Assembly: GCA_026008535.1 (NCBI GenBank)
Contig: BRKX01000010.1
Location: 811,001-875,000, forward strand
Length of the DNA stretch: 64,000 nt
Source: Perilla frutescens
Taxonomy: Eukaryota > Streptophyta > Magnoliopsida > Lamiales > Lamiaceae
Reading direction: 5' to 3'
Shown here: positions 56,451 to 64,000 of the stretch, in pieces
Numbering within the stretch: position 1 is the first letter of the stretch
Layout: the number at the start of each line of letters is the position of its first letter
Made by a program: the position numbers and the translations under genes
The notes under the pieces: generated by a model
Database searches by the model: none
What the model was told of the DNA's origin: nothing
The model's input: only the letters and a program-made list of their open reading frames with translations

Positions 56451-59400
56451 GTGATGATGCAGAGCATGAAGAAACCAAAGCTATTTTGGGTTTCAGCTGG
56501 AGCCCCTCTAGTCTCTGTGATCATTGCAACATTGCTCGTTTTTGCATTAAAAGATCAAAGTCATGGCATCAGTATAGTACGTACGCTCTATTAATTAATC
56601 CGTTGGAATGCTCGTTGGAATTTAATTCGGATATTAATTAATTAAGTAATTCGTGTCACGTTGTAGATTGGGAAACTACAACAAGGACTGAATCCACCTT
56701 CGTGGAACATGCTGCGCTTGCACGGCAGCTATTTGGGGCTCGTCACCAAAACCGGGCTCGTCACCGGAATTATTTCACTCACAGTAATTTCTTATTACAC
56801 CCTCTATGTTACACTCTGTATTGTACTTTTAAATTACGAGTTTTTCTTGTATTTTTTTTCTTCAAGTTTATTTTTTTATGATTTGATTTAAATTTATGAC
56901 TGTTTCTTAAGGTTCACCCATCCCAATTAGGGTTTATAATTATTTTTTAATATTTAATTTTCAATTTTCAATTAATAATTAGTTATCATGGTTGATTTTT
57001 TTCAAAATTATGTTGTATAATTTTTTAATGCATTTTTTTTATTGATAAATGTTGTCTATAATTATTTATGTTGTAATTAATTTTTATTTTATAATAAATA
57101 TTTTTAAAATCATAAATTTGACGCAAAAATGCAGCAAGAAATTTCTACCCATATATATAATCACTTGCATGTATTTCTAATTAATTAAGTTGAATTAAAA
57201 AGGAAATTAATTGATTAATTAAATTGAATTTGAAACTGCATGCAGGAAGGAATTGCAGTTGGAAGAACTTTTGCTGCATTGAAGAACTATCAAGTTGATG
57301 GAAACAAAGAAATGATTGCAATTGGGGTTATGAATATAGTTGGCTCCTCCACTTCTTGCTATGTCACAACTGGTAATTAAATCAAATCCAATCATTAAAA
57401 TATTCCTAATTATATATGGGAGAATTATCAATTTATGACTTGAAGAGACGGTAATCTATCGATTCAGGACCCAAAAGATGAAAACTCTCAATTCAGACCC
57501 CGAAAGATGAAAATTCTCAATTCAGAACCTCAAAAATCACGAATTTTGATTTCTTTTCTATTTTTTTAATTAATTTCAACAATTTCTTCATTAGATTGAT
57601 TATTAATGAAGGAATTCTCATTGAAAACTAATATAAAATCAATTAAATTAAAAAATAAAAAAAATTGAAATTCGTGATTTCTGAGGTTCTGGTTTGAGAG
57701 TTTTTCAACTTTTAGGTCATGAATCGATAGATTACCCATCTTTCAGATCCTGAACCGACAGTTCTCTTGTATGTATACATGCGTATAATATATATCCATT
57801 CTGGTGCATTCTCAATCCAAAATTTCAAAAATTATGAATTTTGATTTTTTTTTCTAATTTTTTAAATTAATTGCAACAATTTCTTCATTAGATTGATTAT
57901 TAATGAAGGAATTTTCATTGAAAACTAATATAAAGGAAATCAAAGTTCGTAATTTTTGAGGTCCTGGACTGAATTTTCATCGTTCAGGTTCTGGATTGAG
58001 AGTTTTTCATCTTTCAGGTCCTGAATTGATAGATTATCCATTTTTCAGATGCTGAACCAATAATTCTCATGTATATATGTACACATCACGAATTTTAATA
58101 TCTTTTTAATTTTTTAATTAATTTCAACAATTTCTTCATTAGGTTGATTATTAATGAATGAATTTTCATTGAAAACTAATATAAAAGAAATCAAAATTCG
58201 TGATTTTTGAGGTCCTGGACTGATAATTTTCATCGTTCAGCTCCTGCATTGAGAGTTTTTCATGTCCTGAATCGATAAATTATCCATCTTTTAGATCCTG
58301 AACCGACAATTTTCCTGTATGTGTACATGTGTAAAATATATATCCATGCAGGTGCCTTCTCAAGGTCAGCTGTGAACCACAATGCAGGCTGCAAAACCGC
58401 GGTTTCTAACATAATAATGGCGGTGACGGTGATGGTGACGCTCCTCTTCCTCATGCCGTTGTTCCAATACACCCCTAACGTTATACTGGGCGCCATCATC
58501 GTCACTGCAGTCATCGGCCTAATAGATGTCCCTGCAGCCTGCCAAATTTGGAAAATTGATAAATTTGATTTCCTCATCATGTTGTGTGCCTTCTTTGGAG
58601 TCCTCTTCATCTCTGTTGAGCAAGGCCTAGCCATTGCAGTAAGTACTACTTCATTACTTAATGGAATTAGCTTCCAAATTGATCTATATATAGTTATATA
58701 CCAATATATATATATAATGTATGTATGCAGGTTGGAATATCCATTTTCAAGCTGCTGCTGCAGATCACAAGGCCTAAAACAGTGATGCTGGGGAACATAC
58801 CGGGCACGGATATCTATCGCGATCTTCACCATTATAAAGAAGCTGTCAGTGTTCCTGGCTTCCTAATTCTGGGCATTGAAGCTCCAATCAATTTTGCCAA
58901 CACAACTTACCTTAAAGAAAGGTTGATTTAATTATGTTTATTGATGTGTTTTTGGTCTCAAGCATATAGTATATATGAACCTAAATTTGTGCTTTTTTTT
59001 CTTTAATTGCTAGGATCACAAGATGGGTGGAAGAATATGAGGCTGAAGTAGATGAAGAGGGCTCCAAAAACAAGCCCCAACTCAAATTTGTGATTCTTGA
59101 TTTATCATGTAAGTTCATCAACAATGAACTGATTAATTCAGTCATATTTTGATGAACTAGCTAAATTTAATTGCTTTGATTTTCTGCATGCATGCAGCTG
59201 TGAGTGCAATAGATACAAATGGGGTCTCATTTTTCAAAGATTTGAGGATGGCAATGGAGAAGAAAAACTTAGAGGTAAGTGATATGATCATCAATGTATA
59301 TGATCTTTTTTTTCTTGATCACTTGATTTTGAGTTGATGATTGATTTTTGATATATATATGCAGCTTGTGTTGGTGAATCCGGTTGGGGAGGTGATCGAG

Positions 59401-59526
59401 AAACTTCACCGGTCAGACGAGGCTAAGGAGTTAGCACGACCCGATGGTCTGTTCTTGACACTAGGGGAAGCAGTAGCTTCCCTTATGTTAACAACCAAGA
59501 CTAGCCATTCATCCACTTGTGTATAG
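54196..59526 (+). CDS. SULTR3;3: Sulfate transporter, SULTR3;3-like (SLC26/SulP family)
   Basis: Twelve exons: 54196-54562, 54652-54859, 55118-55289, 56246-56311, 56463-56576, 56667-56783, 57246-57372, 58352-58638, 58731-58921, 59014-59108, 59198-59274 and 59365-59526, in frame, giving 660 aa. Group 3 SULTRs are proton-coupled sulfate transporters, several in the plastid envelope. Visible are FPDDPLRQFKGKSGK, SDVVSGLTIASLAIPQGISY, AKLANLPPIVGLYSSFVPP, VLGSSRDLAVGPVSIASL, SLTEGIAVGRTFAALKNYQV, TGAFSRSAVNHNAGCKTAVS and GNIPGTDIYRDLHHYKEA, then a STAS domain (about 520-650) with LDLSSVSAIDTNGV. The wording is closest to Arabidopsis SULTR3;3 as I recall it. ATG 54196 is the first; a second in-frame ATG at 54259 (MESEVHRVAAPP) also fits the family. 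Several introns are long and repeat-filled. Confidence 0.93.
56085..56215. repeat. Half copy of the SULTR-intron repeat in intron 3
   Basis: AAATCAAAATTCGTGATCTTTG and AAGAATTTTCATCTTTCAGG match words of the repeat that fills intron 7 (AATTCGTGATTTTTGAGG, AATTTTCATCGTTCAGG). Only one arm is present here. Confidence 0.55.
56795..57145. repeat. AT-rich dispersed family copy in SULTR3;3-like intron 6
   Basis: Starts just after the intron 6 donor: TTACACTCTGTATTGTACTT, AATTACGAGTTTTTCTTGTA, GGTTCACCCATCCCAATTAG, GGTTTATAATTATTTTTTAA, and ends near AAAATGCAGCAAGAAATTTC. Close to the 47.2 kb copy. Confidence 0.6.
57419..58330. repeat. Three-fold repeat array filling SULTR3;3-like intron 7
   Basis: A fold-back unit (57419-57767: GAGAATTATCAATTTATGAC at the left, GAACCGACAGTTCTCTTG at the right) is followed by two further right-half copies (about 57830-58075 and 58085-58320). 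Each contains TTCTTCATTAGATTGATTAT or a close variant, and TTTTTGAGGTCCTGGACTGA or a variant, ending with a sequence like GATTACCCATCTTTCAGATC. Confidence 0.7.
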
Positions 59527-59538
59527 TATAGTATAGTA

Positions 59539-59576
<38 letters not shown>

Positions 59577-60130
59577 CAATTATATGAGAATTATGATGAT
59601 GATCATCAAACTTCATCAAATTATATTTCTTGATGTAGTAGCATTTATATATGTTGTAATCTAGCTTCTCCTTATTGAAGAATTTAGAACTTCACAACCA
59701 AGCAACCATGTTTCTACTTTGTCACAACTTTGGCTCTTGATTTGCTATTTTTTATTCATTAATTAAGAATGATGGAAGATATATTAATCTTGATGTATAT
59801 ATACTTAATAGAAGATATACAACTGAAATTAAATAATCTTATTACCACATGTGCAATAAATTAAATGAAATATATATTCACCTTTAACTTACATACAATT
59901 TTTCACAAAAGATTAGGTGAAAAAAAATGTCACTATTATTTTATCATATCCCATCAAAAAATTGTTTCATGTTTTTTTTTAATTATTCGAGATGCCCATC
60001 ACCAAAGCCCAGATATGGATGGGCCCATTTCAGCCATATAAAAAAAAAGCCTACATTTTTCCAAAAAAAAAAAACAAAGATCTAAAATCTTGTAAAACAC
60101 CCTTACTATTTTCATTATTATAAGTAGCAT
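59527..60130. other. SULTR3;3-like 3' flank
   Basis: A TA microsatellite (about 59541-59570) lies just after the stop codon, then AT-rich sequence with probable polyadenylation context. No other gene seen. Confidence 0.5.
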
Positions 60131-60700
60131 TTGTAGATCCGGAAATCTGCAATTGATCGTATCGGTCTGGAGCAGTGGCCAATCTGTGAAACAAAACCAG
60201 AAAAAACCGTAAGAGCCAAAGACCGTCGGGGTGACGATCGTTGGGCCTCCGACACTCAAGTCAGGAAAAGAAGAAGAGTAGAAAGAGATAAAATACCGAA
60301 TGACAGAATAACTAAAGAGATTAATAACAATAATTTCTAGCCAGAATGTGACTAGAAATCTAGGGGAACGTCATTTAATCTGAGAGGAATGTAAGATAGA
60401 TGCCCGGATGTTCAATCGGCGGAGTGGAATGAATTCAGAAAACGATTAACTCAATGCTCTTAGGGTATGATGTGAAGCTTATGGGTATTTCAGCGTAGTC
60501 GTCAAATGAGGAGGGGGTCCTCCTTTTAAAGGTGGAGGTAGCCGCCACCGTTCGCGTGGATCGTGGAGGCGGTTGAAGGACGTGTCGACTTCTGTGAACC
60601 CGTCAACCTTTCCGGATAAAGTGAAATTGATCGTTAATTCAAATTTAAAATTAAACGGTAATATGTTGAAATACCGATTATACGTTGTCGTTCAATCCTT
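60130..60700. mobile_element. GC-richer segment, possible LTR-retrotransposon remnant
   Basis: Composition contrasts with both flanks. On the minus strand it includes CAACGATCGTCACCCCGAC, GGTCTTTGGCTCTTACGG and a TTTAAAAGGAGGACCCCCTC segment, which resembles the U3/R/U5 region of plant LTRs. Neither LTR ends nor coding domains were found, so this is a composition-led guess. Confidence 0.35.
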
Positions 60701-60741
60701 TTGGGCCAGCATATTGAGTTGACGAAAAATGACTATTACAA

Positions 60742-60936
60742 CATTAATTTTTATAGTAATGTACAAATACACCTTTATTAAATCTTGAAAATGAAAAATT
60801 AACCATTTAAATTTTGAAAATCATAAATATTAAATAAGGGTATCATTGTAAGTTTAGTTTTAATCTCTTGCTTCTATAAAAAAATTTAAAATCTATGCAC
60901 GATTAGAAAATGAACTATATAATTGAAATGGAGGAG
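60742..60936. repeat. One-ended Stowaway-like remnant
   Basis: The right end AACTATATAATTGAAATGGAGGAG followed by TA, plus interior words (TTTAATCTCTTGCTTCT, AAAATCTATGCACGATTAG), match the 26.1 and 51.7 kb family. The left tip is missing. Confidence 0.45.
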
Positions 60937-61265
60937 TAATATATTTTTCTTGAAAATGAGAAATATATTTTTCTTGAAAATGAGAAATCCCCACAATATT
61001 ATTAATTAGGCACGTATTGAAAAAGACAAAACAATGACAGAAAAAAATAAAAAAAATAAAAATTAGACTTTTCAGAATCTATGGCACCTGAAGAGAGACT
61101 ATTATGCTAGTTGTTACCTTTTACTTTTATATAGTTATAGTTATTAAATAAAATTATATATTATCATAAATAAATATTATAATGCAAGTGAACAGAAATG
61201 CCATCAATATGAGATTCTTCCTTCCATTAACTCATCAAATGTCAACGCCTTCCTTTTTTTCCCAC

Positions 61266-61303
<38 letters not shown>

Positions 61304-62554
61304 TCTCTCTAAATATATACCAATACAAAATAAGGTTGAACACTTAGTTGCCAAAAAAAAAAAGGCAATAATTTTAGTGCAATTTGTAATGTTAATTAAA
61401 TATTTAATTTTTACAAGGTTATCCACTATCTTTTTATTTAATGAAAATCCCCATACATTGTTGTCAAACTCTTGCCTAGAAAAAATAAATAATATTAATT
61501 GTTGTCAAACTCCAAGTCTAACCCCCGTTCTCTAATGCATCTTTACCAATTCAAATTGAATAATTATTTATGAAATTTTGAAATTAAAGATTGTTAAAAT
61601 TAAAAATTCCCACTAAAAATGTGTATATTTTCCAAATAAATACCCTATTCCTATTTTGATTTTTAGTACGGTTTTTCGTCAATTTTAATTTCTTTTAATT
61701 TAGTTTAATTTAATTTCACCAAATTAGAATTTATATTTATTTTTTAGCAATCAATTTTTCATTTTTCAGTGATTAATAGAATCGATTATTTCATAATTAG
61801 AGTATACAATTTTTAACATTTTCAATTTTCAACAATAAGTGTTTATTGTATTTGGTTATACTATAGTAAATTTATTAATTTTTATGATAAATATTTTTAA
61901 TTTGACAGTGGAACAAAGAATGTAAACCAAAGAATCTCGATATTTTTCGTAATTGATCATAGAAAATATACATCTTTATCTTTTCATAAATAGGAGAAAA
62001 TAAAGATGGATTTCCCTTTCCAATAGCAATCAAACGCAGCTCTTTTAAAACAGTATAAACATATATATATATATATATTGCATTTATTTATAGTGTAAGT
62101 AAGAATATAATGAAAAAAATTTCAACTTTTGATATTAAATATTAACAGTGGAAATAAAAGATTGATTTTTTTTTTTTTTGCAATTATCAACTAAGAATGA
62201 TAGGATAAGATTTATCTCTGGTGCTCATCACCGTATCTTTCCTCCACTACATCTGCATCTGTATTATTATTATTATTATGAATTATGATTATGATGATTA
62301 AAATAAATTTCCCAGAATTGGATGCGCACGATAAAAAAAAATGCAGAAAAAGTGTTTTGATCTCAACGCAGTCCACGTCATCATCGGCTCATTCTTACAC
62401 ACATTGAAACAGTGCATATGAATGTGTTTGACTTTCTGCTAAAGTGATATTCTGATAGTGATCTGTATTTTTTCAGAGATTCTCTCTCTCTCTCTCTCTC
62501 AAGTTTTCCATTTTTTGGAGACACGGCTAGATTTCAACTTAGGAGAGAGAACCA
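60937..62554. other. Spacer and upstream region of the Nudix gene
   Basis: Holds a (CT)n run at about 61270-61309, a degraded AT-rich family copy (about 61660-61915, with TTTTTATGATAAATATTTTT and CACCAAATTAGAATTTATAT), a TA run near 62060-62078, a (TTA)n near 62262-62278, and a CT run at 62480-62500 in the likely leader. No gene seen before 62555. Confidence 0.5.
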
Positions 62555-63940
62555 ATGGAGGGTCTGCCCTCAGGTTATCGCCCCAACGTTGGAGTTTGTC
62601 TCATCAATGATGATAATATGGTAAGGAAAAGGAAAAAAAAGCAATCTTTTCTGTCATGGGGGGAAAAAAATGCGTTGCTGATCCAGTTCTTGTTTTGTTG
62701 TTTATGCAGTCCCAAATTATTTGAGAATGAGTAGTTTTGTATTCAATTTGTTTCGTTGTTTCCACCGTTTGTTTGTGTCATCAAAATGCTATCTTTTTTG
62801 TTTTATTAGATTCGGAATAATGAGGGTATGTCAAGATTTCTCATAATTTTAGTTTTCTAGCTGGAAGAATTCTCATTTTTCTTGGTTTTTGGCTAATTGA
62901 AATATGTTTCTTGTTTGTTATTCTAATAATTTCTGAAGTAATTCATTCAAAACCCTCTATAGAAAAATATGTTTCTTTTGCTTGAGTGTAGGTTTTAGAC
63001 CCCACCTCTTTTTCATTCTTGCTTGTTCAATCGATTGGTTTGTCTCTTTTTCTTGATGGATTTGTAGGCTGATATTAAATAGGAAGATCCCTTGAATAGT
63101 ATGAAGTATAAATTTGACATAAAAACTCAAATTGATATCTAAATGGCTTACTTCCAGGTGTTTGTGGCATCTAGATTGAATGTTCCTGGAGCATGGCAGA
63201 TGCCTCAGGTAAAGCCACAGTTAGTTCCAATGATAGCATACGTTGTGACCATTTTCGCTCGTTTCACATGAATTTCGATTATAGTTAGTTGCTATCAATC
63301 TCGTTCACTGTAATTGTTTTTTCTTTGGATGCTGAAACTCCTGAAAGAATCCTTTTTATAAAGATGATTGATTCTGTTTAGCATCTCGAGCTAGTTTGTA
63401 TTGAAGGTGCAGTTAGTCAGTTTATCCCAAATGCTCGGTCGTGCTTATGTACATAATCTTGATAGGGTGGTATTGAAGAAGGAGAGGAACCGAGGTCTGC
63501 AGCAATCAGAGAATTGAGGGAAGAAACTGGAATAGTGTCTGCTGAAATAATAGATGAGGTTTGTCTGAGTTGTTGCTTGTTGTGATCATGTTTCTGTATT
63601 TGTTTCAACTTTCCATTTATCATTGTTAAGTGGTGAGCTAATGATAAAAAAGAGGAAGGCTTATGAGTTCCAGCTTCTTGTAGTCTGCTTTTGTGTTGTT
63701 ATCTTCATTTTTATTCGTTTCATTCGTTCTCACTATGTGATCAGTATCTGAGAATTTGATGAAATGAGCTACCGGCACTGATTATTGGCTTTGAAAATGT
63801 AAAGAAGTTTGCTTGTTTGTTTCTAAAAGTGTTATAAATGATCAGGTTCCGGAATGGTTGACGTATGACTTCCCCCCAGCCGTAAAGGCAAAAGTGAATC
63901 GTCTGTGGGGCGGAGAATGGCACGGGCAGGCACAAAAATG
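62555..63940 (+). CDS. Nudix hydrolase, NUDT25/26-type Ap4A/RppH-like (partial, 3' end outside window)
   Basis: Exons 62555-62620, 63158-63208, 63466-63558 and 63846-63940 are in frame (101 complete codons plus two bases of a Trp codon); the rest lies beyond the window. Such enzymes cleave diadenosine tetraphosphate and related dinucleotides. The start MEGLPSGYRPNVGVCLIN and ASRLNVPGAWQMPQ lead into the Nudix box GGIEEGEEPRSAAIRELREE plus TGI (40-62), with catalytic Glu residues in REL.EE. Then come EVPEWLTYDFPPAVKAKVN and RLWGGEWHGQAQKW, which matches Arabidopsis NUDT25/26 and asymmetric Ap4A hydrolases. The donor TG|GTTAGT at 63940 implies a following exon. A cytosolic form (no transit peptide at this start) is most likely. 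Confidence 0.93.
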
Positions 63941-64000
63941 GTTAGTGTATGATTATTTCCTGCATCAATAACACCATCTTTAATTCTTGCAATCCAGGGA

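Noticed and set aside
58260..58832. 190-codon minus-strand frame opposite SULTR3;3-like exons 8 and 9
   Set aside because: Shadow of a real exon; it crosses a spliced intron and has no domain.
61182..61535. 117-codon plus-strand frame
   Set aside because: Contains a CT microsatellite translated as Leu/Ser repeat; no domain.
1..64000. CRISPR arrays, bacterial operons or ribosome binding sites
   Set aside because: The DNA is eukaryotic with spliced genes; the direct repeats found are microsatellites, minisatellites or transposon parts without regular spacers.

Overview
The window is nuclear DNA from a flowering plant. The genes have GT-AG introns, plant-only families occur (DELLA, WOX, CLE, CAR), spacers are AT-rich, and many small inverted-repeat transposons and CT/GA or TA microsatellites are present. 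Protein similarity by eye, especially the WOX1/LAM1-like and SULTR3;3-like genes, suggests a core eudicot, probably an asterid such as Lamiales. That placement is inference. Genes are independent monocistronic units; there are no operons and no CRISPR.

Layout. 1-10 kb (+): an intronless DELLA/GRAS repressor (440-1993), a small DUF7054-type gene (6425-6916), a plastid-targeted one-helix membrane protein (7845-8315) and a C2-domain CAR protein (9613-10181). 10.8-13.3 kb (-): a seven-exon plastid-type DMT/EamA transporter. 17.7 kb (-): a CLE16/17-type peptide precursor. 20.4-23.0 kb (+): a five-exon membrane protein with residues resembling the CREST (ceramidase/PAQR) superfamily. 29.2-31.9 kb (+): a four-exon WOX1/LAM1-like homeobox gene. 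32.5-35.2 kb (-): an eight-exon phytanoyl-CoA dioxygenase. 36.3-40.9 kb (-): a ten-exon O-fucosyltransferase-type protein. 44.5-44.9 kb (-): mitochondrial-type CPN10. 50.6 kb (+): tRNA-Ser(AGA). 54.2-59.5 kb (+): a twelve-exon SULTR3;3-like sulfate transporter. 62.6 kb to the edge (+): the first four exons of a NUDT25/26-type Nudix hydrolase. Spliced models were assembled by hand from donor and acceptor sites; every intron keeps the reading frame.

The spacers are dominated by non-autonomous elements. The clearest is a group with TAGRG-type termini and 8-bp flanking duplications (3.2, 19.9, 21.1, 24.2 and 27.0 kb, with older copies at 5.3, 7.1 and 43.8 kb). This is the signature of hAT elements, yet the interiors are reiterated CGAACCGAA, GAGCTCGA or GGCCCGGGCC words. 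Other elements are Stowaway-like (13.8, 26.1, 51.7 kb), PIF/Harbinger-like (3.7 kb), several GGGTTAATT-tipped fold-backs, an AT-rich family with at least seven copies, a LINE 3' end (49 kb) and a possible hAT transposase relic (48.2 kb). Repeat activity reaches into genes: a fold-back lies in WOX1-like intron 3, and in SULTR3;3-like intron 7 a repeat carries a decayed copy of the intron's own 3' splice region.

No multi-gene pathway is evident. Several genes (DELLA, WOX1-like, CLE, CAR) are regulators of growth or hormone response, but nothing in the sequence links them.
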